Positions 7,301 to 16,300 of a stretch of 19,627 nucleotides of DNA are shown here, piece by piece (the first letter of the stretch is position 1; each line of letters begins with the position of its first letter). Made by a program: the position numbers and the translations under genes. The stretch is from G039029935 sp039029935 (lineage in GTDB: Bacteria > Chloroflexota > Anaerolineae > Caldilineales > Caldilineaceae): NCBI GenBank assembly GCA_039029935.1, contig JBCCFC010000076.1, positions 1-19,627 on the forward strand, in the 5' to 3' direction. Below the pieces are notes generated by a model. It was not told the origin of the DNA. It saw only the letters and a program-made list of their open reading frames with translations, and did not search any database.

Positions 7301-9227
7301 ACCGCTGGTGGATACGATTGAGTTTCTCAATCGCACGACCGCCCCCATCAACATTTCCGGCTGGTTTGTGAGCGACACCAGCAATGAGAACAACGGTGGC
7401 TTCCGCAAATATAAATTCCCTGTGGGTACGACAATCGCTTCGGGACAATATCTGGTCATTGACGAGACAAACTTTAACAACGCAGACAATCCAAATAACC
7501 CTGTGCCCTTTGCGCTCAGTTCCACCACTGGCGATGATGTCTATCTGATGGAAGCCGACAGTGTGGGCAATCTGCTTCGCTTTGTGGATCGTGTCGAATT
7601 TGGCGCATCGGCCAGTAACGAGTCAATGGGGTTATGGCCGGATGGCGCAGTGTTTAATGAGCCTGGTGCCAATGTCCAGACAAATGATCTCCAACCCATG
7701 CAGCAGCACACCTTTGGGGCAGCGAATGACACTGATGTTAATGGCAGTGGCAATGCCGTTCGAGCGGGTCCAGTGGTGATCAGCGAGATTCACTATAACC
7801 CCGCAGGGAGCGACCGTAATCTGGAATTTATCAAGATCACCAATGGTGGGACAGTCAACGAATCGTTGGACAACTGGCGACTGCGTGGTGAAGTAGATGT
7901 TGACTTTGGCATGGGTATCACTCTTGCGCCAGCGGAATTTGTGGTCGTCGTGCGCTTTGACCCCAACAATGCCACGCTTGCGGCTGACTTTCGTACCACC
8001 TATGGCTTGCCTGCACAAATACCACTGGTGGGACCTTGGACCAATGACGGCGAGACGGGTGTGCGGCTGAACAATGGCGGTGGTGTACTCAAACTACAAC
8101 GTCCCGGTGCGTTGGTCACACCTGCTGGTGGCGAACCATTCTACCCCATGCTCTGGGAAGATCGCGTGATGTATGATGACGACGCTCCTTGGGTGACAGA
8201 ACCAGACGGCAATGGCCCCTCTTTATCACGCATCGACCTTGCTGTTTATGGCGACGACCCAACCAATTGGGCGGCTACGGATCCCCCTCTATTGACCTGT
8301 CCCGAATCGCCACAGCCCATCAACGACCTGCGCATTGGTCGTCTAGGGTTCACCACCGTGCGTCTCTTCTGGACACCCCTACAGGATGGAACCACTGTTG
8401 AGATATGGCGAAGTACACAGCCTTATTTTTCCCCTGGAGATGCAGGCAGTACACTGCTCACGACTGTACCAGACATCCGTAACAGCGAAGATGACACCAC
8501 CGCTGCCTTGGGCAACCCCGATGTCAACCATTTCTATGTGCTGCGCACTGTCGATGTTTGTGGCAATGCCGCTCTCTCAAATCGTGTTGGCGAGTTTGAA
8601 TATACACTGACCGAGACAGGCAGCAATGATTTTAGCTGGGTGGGTTTGCCGCTGCTTGTCGATGGCATCACTCTAGGCACGGGCAACAACGCCAGCCTCG
8701 CCAACCACATCGCCACCAACACCAGTCAAAATGGCGCAAGCATCCCGGCAACGGTGGAAGCCATTGACCGCTGGAACAACATCAGCCAGAGCTTTGACAG
8801 CTATCTACCCGCACTGCCCTTCCTCGGCGGCATTAATCTACAGGTCGGCGGTGTCTACCGTGTCAGTGTGGACCTCTTTGGGCAGCCCGTGCAGAATGCC
8901 GTCTGGACCCTGCTTGGTGACGTTCCTGATATTAGTGTCTTTACCCAACAACTGATCGCCACTGGCACAACCAACTACAACTGGGTCATGGTCCCGCTCA
9001 ACGCCAATAACCTCAATGACTCCGCACTTGTCATCGCTGATGTGCAAGCCAGCAGCACACCCACTGTCAATATCGTCAGTTTTGATCGCTGGAACCGCGC
9101 CTCACAGAGCTTTGATACTTATCTCCCTGACTTCCCCTTTGCCGAATTAGAGACGGCAGTAGGTCATGCCTATCGCCTGTCATTGGTGGATGGGGTTGTG
9201 CCGGGAACGGTGGCGGTATGGCGGTAA
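4323..9227 (+). CDS. Large secreted lamin-tail / chitobiase-like / CotH-domain protein
   Basis: A 1634-residue exported mosaic. The ATG at 4323 is preferred over the in-frame GTG at 4305 because GGAGGG lies just before it and the protein then starts MRLDKKRLIISVILTLVIIL, a signal peptide. Approximate order: lamin-tail domain (48-155, VIITEFMASNNDALFDEDGD); chitobiase C-terminal-like domain (205-281, TIRYTTDATRPSP); CotH region (310-702); second chitobiase-like domain (705-793, VYYTTDGTDPR); three more lamin-tail domains (798-940, 978-1106, 1150-1320); an Fn3-like domain (1327-1430); and two related C-terminal modules (1434-1535, 1547-1634). The CotH loop NGIYEGQYHLNERVD (about 458-473) fits the NGxYxGxYxLxExxD pattern, but later family motifs are hard to find, so kinase activity is uncertain. 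The role is probably extracellular or cell-surface scaffolding. It is not evidence of sporulation. Confidence 0.9.
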   Translation: MRLDKKRLIISVILTLVIILFDVEGFASFTKPVSAVSVAKSFSVSQNNSPVIITEFMASNNDALFDEDGDSSDWIELHNTTTSGLNLEGWFLTDDAANLTKWQFPSVTIGGNGYLVVFASDKDRAEAGSQLHTNFRLSSSGDYLALVQPDGETIANEFPPTYPEQYGNVSFGLDPNGSQVYFSPATPNAANGTGVQLYQLAPPSTSVGRGFYTSSETVSLTATQGTTIRYTTDATRPSPTHGTIYNGPLTINSTTPLRFLAYIGDGTQPGTRSPVATHTYIFPEDVITQETMSEAIVNAYADQMVDALVDLPTISIVTSNVITRPATREEEVAYVQTSLELIYPDGKPGFQIDAGIKRYGNLSLEYPKNNLRLSFDREFGPKNLAWPLFEGWGQGVYTPAEKFDTIELHSGGSADQLYSAQIRSGSPERASYMGRRYTADTMLDMGNLAPHGYFVHVYHNGIYEGQYHLNERVDADFYIEYAPESTGNDEDYEAVKSTAKQNGNTWSPVDGTGDMWADIIENNGDYDYVKERFDVSAFLDNWIIKAHYRFEHEYRAAGPVDPTDPGVYVIDAPDADRVFPPWGRVAHPPVDADLTAWLGYHDILGALWDSGNQDFRVLFADRIANAHYTQGDLDGVLEASVAEARFNEWRSYIQKSILAEAARWIDDPAVIPAWRIWMDESAVFLTERDDYVLQHIKDRGYFPYEPVTFSPSGSADGDAVWVDTPITINNPNNSNVYYTTDGTDPRLPGNAISPTATKYTGPIELTQSSVIKARPRKNGVWGPIVGDTYHVNPQASRHTLVISEIHYNPDGHDPDPIYASDEYEFLEFKNIGTERIDLTDVTLSQGITFTFPLITLGPGEYMVVVENEDAFASRYQDPTSPYYQPNLTVAGEWDGVLSNGGETLAMRDRDGEEIFTFAYNDGGSWPGRADGNGSSLEVESLDDVPTARVQRNIYLADSDNWQPSSEYHGSPGRAGLGPDNRIVINEVLAASEPPLVDTIEFLNRTTAPINISGWFVSDTSNENNGGFRKYKFPVGTTIASGQYLVIDETNFNNADNPNNPVPFALSSTTGDDVYLMEADSVGNLLRFVDRVEFGASASNESMGLWPDGAVFNEPGANVQTNDLQPMQQHTFGAANDTDVNGSGNAVRAGPVVISEIHYNPAGSDRNLEFIKITNGGTVNESLDNWRLRGEVDVDFGMGITLAPAEFVVVVRFDPNNATLAADFRTTYGLPAQIPLVGPWTNDGETGVRLNNGGGVLKLQRPGALVTPAGGEPFYPMLWEDRVMYDDDAPWVTEPDGNGPSLSRIDLAVYGDDPTNWAATDPPLLTCPESPQPINDLRIGRLGFTTVRLFWTPLQDGTTVEIWRSTQPYFSPGDAGSTLLTTVPDIRNSEDDTTAALGNPDVNHFYVLRTVDVCGNAALSNRVGEFEYTLTETGSNDFSWVGLPLLVDGITLGTGNNASLANHIATNTSQNGASIPATVEAIDRWNNISQSFDSYLPALPFLGGINLQVGGVYRVSVDLFGQPVQNAVWTLLGDVPDISVFTQQLIATGTTNYNWVMVPLNANNLNDSALVIADVQASSTPTVNIVSFDRWNRASQSFDTYLPDFPFAELETAVGHAYRLSLVDGVVPGTVAVWR

Positions 9228-9378
9228 ACCCTGATAGTCCAGTACAAATTAAGTTTTTGGGTATTGTCGCGAGTTGTATCAATATACGATAATTGGTTTT
9301 TGAAAGCATTCCTCTAGTAGATTAAACTCATAGAGCGTAATTATTTTGTGTATTTGTCCAAAAATTGAGGTGTATCCA

Positions 9379-9831
9379 GTGGCGATAAATGTACTGGAAG
9401 AAACGAGCGTTGATTTTATCTCCTATGTGCCTATTGATGAGAATAGTGAAGCAAAAAAATTATTAAAGTTATATTGGACGTTGGATAATTGGCTTGACCA
9501 TATTGATTCGCTTGACCTGCAAAAAATGCATGCACAGGTGGTGCGATTACAACTGGAGCAACTTGTGCATTACTATTTTGAGCGTGGGGAGTGGAATAAG
9601 GCTTAGTTAGCAGGCCTATTGATTGATGCCGTAATTCGTGGTGAAAAAGTAGGATTAACTCAGACGCAGGTGGACACAATACAAGCACAACTTATCTATT
9701 TTCAACGCGTCAACTTAATAATGGATGACCTATGTGCCTGTGGCCGAAATCTCTGGGTGCAAGGGATGTTTCCTATGTATTCGCTTATGGTTTGTGATCT
9801 ACTGAAATCTTCGTATAACTTGTTCAGTTAG
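9379..9831 (+). pseudogene. Small unknown gene interrupted by an in-frame TAG
   Basis: The likely start is GTG at 9379, with GAGGTG six bases upstream, giving VAINVLEETSVDFISYVPID onward. After ERGEWNKA a TAG (9604-9606) stops translation, but the same frame continues without a break for 74 more codons (LAGLLIDAVIRGEKVGLTQT... to YNLFS) before TAG at 9829-9831. Both halves look like one helical, charged, soluble protein of about 150 residues, so this is best read as a nonsense mutation. Stop-codon readthrough or a base-call error are alternatives. No family is recognised. The final stop codon lies inside the left end of repeat copy A, so the original C-terminus may have been different. Confidence 0.6.
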
Positions 9832-9970
9832 GCCATTCCACAAAATAAAATACCCATTAAAACGCGGAGTTAGCACTCTCTAGTGCGGGTTCCACACGCG
9901 TCCACTGGCGTTAGGACCCAGAGGGTTCCCCGCCTACTCTACGGGTAATTATTTCTGTGGATTAGCCTAA
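9828..9970 (+). repeat. Copy A of the 143-bp dispersed inverted-repeat element
   Basis: The left end TTAGGCCATTCCACAAAA is mirrored at the right end by TTAGGCTAATCCACAGAA read on the other strand. Inside are GCGGAGTTAG facing a partial match near CCTACTC, hairpin 1 GCACTCTCTAGTGC (9873-9886), and hairpin 2 GGACCCAGAGGGTTCC (9914-9929, one bulged T). There is no open reading frame. The bounding TA dinucleotides (TTAGG...CCTAA) could be a target duplication. The left end supplies the TAG that ends the preceding frame. Confidence 0.85.
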
Positions 9971-10327
9971 CGCTATTTCTACAATACTGGCGTCTATTAT
10001 AGCACCAATGAATAACGTTCACTGAACTAGGCTTGTCGTGTGTAGATATTATCAGCCCCATTCATGGAGCGTTTTTGTCTAGCACCGTCCGTTTACAGCG
10101 GTGTGCATTGATGCTTAAAATGCAGAAGAAACATATAGGCCACACTTAAACCGATATGCCAGAAACATTAAATCATATGACCGATGTCCTACCGCCAACC
10201 CCATGCTACGCTTTGCTTATTATGCAACCATCATTCACACAGCCGGGTTTTTGCCTTTTCAAAGACTCGGCTTTTTCATGCAACATTCATGCCGTGATAG
10301 ACACACATAAGAAAGGAAGCACGATAT
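9971..10327. other. Intergenic leader of the SdrD-B giant gene
   Basis: About 357 bp with no supported gene. An open frame from 10156 runs into the next gene in another frame and looks like noise. The stretch holds a CACCG/CGGTG inverted repeat (around 10083-10103), a terminator-like hairpin (10241-10276), and the ribosome-binding site AAAGGAAG before the ATG at 10328. No strong promoter was identified. Confidence 0.45.
10241..10276 (+). terminator. Terminator-like hairpin in the leader of the SdrD-B gene
   Basis: AGCCGGGT (10241-10248) pairs with ACTCGGCT (8 bp, one G-T wobble), and TTTG/CAAA can pair inside it. The right arm runs directly into TTTTT (to 10276). This fits a Rho-independent terminator. 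It lies only 51 bp before the start codon of the next gene with no gene ending nearby, so it may act as an attenuator in the leader or end a short upstream transcript. Confidence 0.5.
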
Positions 10328-13300
10328 ATGGTATCAGTCAGAAAAATATTAGCAAACCGAGAATCTCCACAAAGACATTGGCACCTTTGGTCATTCGTTT
10401 TGTGCAGTATCCTCTTGACAGCAATTGTCAGCCTCACTCCCCAAACTGCCCACGCCGCACCCCATGCCCCCAACCTCCGCGTCACCATCTCCGCCAACCC
10501 CACCAGCGTTGACCCCGGCGATGTCGTTCGCTACACTATTCGCTACCGCTGTGCCTCGCTCACCGAGCATTGTCTCAACGCGCAGATTGTCAGCACCGTC
10601 CCCAGTGGCATGGACATCGGCCAGTATACTCGGAGCGGTGGGCTGATCAGTGCCGTCAACAAAGTGGGCAATACCATCACGTGGAGTTTGCAATCACCGG
10701 GGAGTCCGGCGGGGCAGCTGGATGCGGGCTCGACGGGGTTGATCAAAATTCGCACCAGCTTCGCCACCTGTGATGGCTCGTCAAACCCGGGGAGTTTTAC
10801 CAACTCAGTGGACTTCACGGCAACGGGGGCGAGTACAGCATCGGACTCAGTGGATGTCGCGCTCACCAGTTCCAATCTCGTTTCCTGTCCCGACGCACCG
10901 CCAGCGACGGTTGATTTGGTGAAAGATGTCGATCACAGTGTAGTGCAGTTGGGTGGGCATGGCGCATGGGACATTGATGTGCCTTCCAGCAGTTCTGTCT
11001 ACACCTTTACCGACGATTTTCCCGATGTGGGCATTGTCACCAACCTGCGGCATACCAGTGTTGAACTTCATGTGCAGTGTGGTAGCGAAGAGGGGACATC
11101 GACCTGGCACGATCTGAGTAGCCACAACACGGTGCAGGATTGGTATCGTGATCTGGGAGGGGTGTTGCCGGGGCAATGTGTGACCACCGAATTATGGGCA
11201 GGATATGTCGCCTACAACATCACCAATGCGCGCTGGGTGATTCCGGCGAACACCAGCTTTACCATTCACCAAGCCGTCAACCTGATTTATCTGCCAAGCA
11301 ATCCCTTTACTGCTGCCCAATTGCCCAACTGGACCGAACCATCGGTGGGTGAGTATGTGACCAACTGTATCATCTCCAGCGACACCTCTATGGGCGATAG
11401 TGGGCAAAGCTGTGACCGCCATCTCCTCGTCACACCCGTTGGTCCTGATGCGCTTGTGACCAAAGAGATTGCTTCTGCACCGGACATCAACCCTGATGTA
11501 GACCCCTTTGATGGCAACCACATACAGTCGGTGGCCCGTGATCCCGATGCGATTCCACCGATTGACCGAGGTCCTGCCGATATTGTCTATGCTACGCAGC
11601 TTGGTCTGCGCGAGCCGGGAACGGGCAATTGGGAAGACCCTATTCTCTATGATTTGCTCCCCGCCGAGCTAGAGTATGTCCCCTATGAGGAAGGTGGGGC
11701 AAACTTCTGGACGCTCTTTGCCCCGACATGGCACGCCAATATTCCGACTGGATGGCCTCCAGAGGCGGACCCGTTTAATAATCCTGCCTGTATGAACCCC
11801 ACTTTTACGCATACATCCAACTGGAATGGCACAGGACGCACCCTGCTCAAATGGGATTTTACGGGCTGTACGCTCTATCCGGTGACGGTCAACTACATGC
11901 GGCTCTACATGCTTTTCAGTGTGCGCATTGTCGCTGGCACACCCGCCAACACCGTCATCACCAACATCGCCCATTATGGCGTTGCAGGTGAGTGGACACC
12001 CTATAATTGTGGTGGGGATATCGTCACCGACACGCTCGATTATGATAGCGATGGCAATACATCGGAGATTCTCTGTGAGAGCTACACGGTGGATTACACT
12101 GTCCCTGCCATGATTGACCTCCAATCGGCCAAATGGGTCAAGGGTGCGCTTGATGGCGACCAGACCTTGAGTAATCTCGACCTGGCATCGGGCTATTCAC
12201 GGTATTCGCTTTATGGTGACACCAACACCGATGGTACAGGAACCTATCAGCTTTTCATCGAAAATACGGGCAACGTTACCGTCACCCAACTCGATGTGGC
12301 CGACTTCCTGCCGCACTCTGGCGATACTGACACGCTGGGTGTGCTGGGTGCGCGGCTCTCTGATTGGGCCACGCAGCTATCAAGCGACATCACCATCGAC
12401 CGCTCCAGTGATGACGGCGCAACGTGGACCACCGTGCCTGCCGCTGACCTGCTCAACGGTGCGGCCATGTATGCCAACAGCACCAACCCCTGTCGTTTTA
12501 GCGTTGCCAACAGTGACCTTGATGTGACAGGTTCCTTCCCCGCAGGTTGTACGGCACTTGCCACAGGAACCGCAGCAGGCAATCTCTCTTTTGGTTTCCG
12601 CTTCCAGCCCGTCACGGCCTTTGCGCCAGGAGAACTTCTGCGGATTACCGTCCCCGTCGAACTCAATGGTAATCCACCGGGATGTGATGACCCCGCGTGC
12701 GCAGGCGATACCATCAACAACGCCGCCATTGCGTGGAACTCGTTTGCCTTTGGTGGCATCTACAGCGACGGCGGTTCGCAGCCGCTGCTCGACACCGAAC
12801 CCATCAAGGTTGGTCTGCGCATGATTGACACCGACAACTTTACCAGCTTGGGCAACTATGTGTGGGATGATGCCGATGGAGATGGTGTACAGGATGACAC
12901 CGAGCAGCCGCTTGTGGGTGTCACGGTCAATCTCTATAACGCGGCGGGTGACACACTGCTCCAGACCACGCAAACGGGTCCAGATGGCTTCTACCGCTTT
13001 GATGGCCTCACCGCTAGCACGACCTATGTCATCAAACTCGACAATGCCAGCGATTATAGCGCAGGTCCACTGGCGGGGTATAGACTGACACAGGTTGATG
13101 CGGGGGCAAATGATGCGCTCGATTCAGATGCCGTTTATGGCGCGGACAGATATCCTGTGATTACGGCGACAGTTGGTATCGTAACAGGGAGCGAGAATGC
13201 TGCCGACCCGACGGAATATCCCACCAATGACTTTGGTCTCTGGCAATCTGCTTCGTTGGGCGACACCATCTGGTATGACACCGACAGCTTTGGCGACCAG

Positions 13301-16300
13301 AATGAGCCGTACTACGTGGAGAATGTACTGGTCACGCTCTGGAGCGCGGGTACTGACAACACGGTTGGTGGTGGCGATGATGTCCAAGTGCAGACGGGGC
13401 CGGATGGTATTCTGGGCAATGCCGATGACAGCACGACGGCCTTTGCAACGTGGTCGGATGGCAAATACGAATTTAGCAATCTCCCTGCTGGGGCCTACTA
13501 TGTGCGCTTTGATGCCAGTGCGATTACAGGCACGGCTCCGATGACAACGACCGCCGTTGTGCCTGCGGGATGGACATGGACGTTGGCCTCGGCAACGGGG
13601 GATGACACCAACGATTCTGATGTCAACTCCACAAGTTACAGCCCCGCCGTCTATCTCGCAGCAGGCGAACACAATCCGACCATCGACGCAGGCTTGAAGC
13701 CGATTCCCACACCGGCATCACCTGTGTCAATCGGCAACTTTGTGTGGGAGGACACCACCGCCAACAGTCAACAGGATGTCGGTGAACTCGGTGTCCCCAA
13801 TGTGCGTGTGGATTTGCTTGACAGCGGTGGGAGTGTCATTGATACCACCTTTACCGATGGCGATGGCTTCTATCAATTTGACAACCTTGAAGATGGTGCA
13901 ACCTATGAGTTGATCTTCACGCCGCCCAGCGGTTACACGTTGGTGACGGCCAACGCTGCTGTCGATACCGTCGATTCGGATGCAGACACGACCACTGGAT
14001 CAACAGGTACGTTTACGGTTAACCCTGGTGCCGATGGCTCGGTGGATACGCTGGATGAACGCTGGGATGCGGGCGTGGTCGGCACACTCTCATTGGGCAA
14101 TCTGGTGTGGAGTGACGCCAACAACAACGGTCTATTCGATTCGGGTGAGCAGCCAATGGCGGGGTTGAATGTCAATCTGGTCTCAGTCTGTGGTGGTGCA
14201 GTCATCACCAGCACGACCACTGACAGCAACGGCAAATATCTCTTTACCAACTTATCGGCCACCACCTACGTCGTCGAAGTTGCGCTACCTAACAATGCAT
14301 TATCATCGACCGACATCGCCTCTTCAGCCAACCCCGACAACGGCACGGATGGCGACGACAATGGCGTGGACACCAATACCCATGCAGGCTATGTCTGTTC
14401 CAATGCTATCACGTTGGAGTTGGGCGGCGGTGATTGGGATGAGAGCGATCATGGGCAGTCTGTCAATGGCGTCACCGATACCACGATTAACCGCAATGCC
14501 GACTACACGCTCGACTTTGGCCTTGTGCCGCTGGTGCAGATTGGCGACCGTGTGTGGCGCGAGGATGATGGAGATGGACTCTATGGCAATGATGCGACTG
14601 ACGCGGCGTTGTCGGGCGTGGTGGTAACGGCCATCAGCAGCGGCGGCGTTAGCTACAGCGACACCACCAACGGGGCTGGGTTCTACACCATCACCGTGCC
14701 CGTCAACGACACCTATACCGTGACGGTGGCAACACCTTCAAACTATACTGACAGCACAGTTGTTTTCACTGGACCAGACAGCAACCCCAATGCCAACAAT
14801 GATGAAAATCATGATGCAACAGGGGCCGTCGTCATTGTTGAGGAAGTAGATAATCTCACCATAGATTTTGCCTTCACCCCGCTGCCCGTTGGGTTTATCA
14901 CCCTCATCAAAAACACAGAGAGTGACAATGGTACGTTTGACTTCTCCAGTAACGATGCAGACTTGGCGGCAGTGCAACTGACCACCAGCGGTAACACGGC
15001 CAGCACACTCATCACCAAAGCTGTCGGCACATACACGCTGACCGAGGATGCGCTGGCTGGCTGGGCACTCAAGAGCGTTGCTGTCAGCGGCGATACGGAT
15101 CATGGGTCGAGCCTAACCGATTCTGGCATTGTGTTGGACCTTGACGAGAGCGAGCATATCACCGCCACCTTCACCAACTGGACTTCAGCCGTCTGTGATG
15201 CCAATGACCTGAGTGGGTCGGTCTGGCGTGACTACAACAGCGATGGCGTACGCAACAGCAATGAACCCGGCTTTAGCAATGTCACAGTGACGGCCTATGA
15301 CAACAATGGCTTGGTGGCGACGGCAATGGTGTACCCTGACGGAACCTATGACTTTGATGATATTTTTGTGGGGCGCACGGGCGATGATGCCCATCTGCGG
15401 CTTGAGTTTAGCGGTTTGCCCAGTTGGATGCAGTCTGGTGTGCAGGGCAGCAACAGCAGCACGACGATTCAGATTCACAGTACCGCGACCTGTAACGCAG
15501 ACCTCGCTGTCCAGAACACCGCCGAGTATTGTCAAGAAAACCCACAGGTAGCCACAAGCTGTTTTGTCAATGGCGACCCAGCCGATAATACGGACGCACA
15601 GGATGCTTTGGTGCGTTTTGAGTATGATGATACATCGGCCAGCGATAGCAAACTCATGATTGGCGACAAAGAGGATGTCGGCTCACTCTGGGGGCTGGCC
15701 TATGATGCGGCCAATGACCGACTCTTTGGGGCCTCGGTCCTCAAGCGGCATGTGGGCATGGGGCCGGGCGGATCGGGAGCGATCTACGTCGTCAACAATG
15801 TCTCGGCAGCATCAAGTACACCAACCGAGTTCTATGACTTTGCCGACCACGCAATTGATGTCGGCTCGATTCCCAGCAACGCCACACGCGGCTTGATTGG
15901 TGTTGCACCAACCGCGCCATCGCATGATCCCGATGTCTTTACTGCCATCGGCAAGGCCAGCTTGGGTGATCTCGAACTCGGCAGTGATGGCACAACGCTC
16001 TATGTGACGAATTTACATGACCGTCTCGTTTACAGCATTGATACGGCCAACACTGCCGCCGCACCCGTTGCCCTAGCCGCACTGCCAGACCCGGGCTGTA
16101 ACCAAGGTGTGTTGCGTCCTTGGGGGCTAAAGATGTACAACGATACGCTCTATGCGGGGGCGGTCTGTAGTGCAGAAAATGGCGGGACAGCGGCAGACCT
16201 GTCGGCGCATGTCTTTGCTTACAGCGGTGTCTCATGGTCCACTGTGGCGACGACAACGCTCGACTATCCACGTCAAGACGCCTATCCGGGCTATTCCAGT

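Noticed and set aside
4323..9227. Reading the CotH domain as evidence of an endospore-forming host.
   Set aside because: CotH-type domains joined to lamin-tail domains are common in secreted proteins of non-sporulating bacteria, and no other spore gene is present.
9827..9971. Integron attC-like heptamers: GTTAGGC at the left end and GCCTAAC at the right end of copy A, and GCCTAAC inside copy C.
   Set aside because: The polarity is reversed relative to attC (which runs RYYYAAC to GTTRRRY). The GTT is not kept in copies B and C, the copies point in different directions and do not delimit single-gene cassettes, and no integrase gene is present.
10156..10512. A 118-codon plus-strand open frame before the giant gene.
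   Set aside because: It runs through the terminator-like hairpin and into the giant gene's signal peptide in another frame. Its tail is Pro/Arg/His-rich, as expected for an out-of-frame translation of that sequence.
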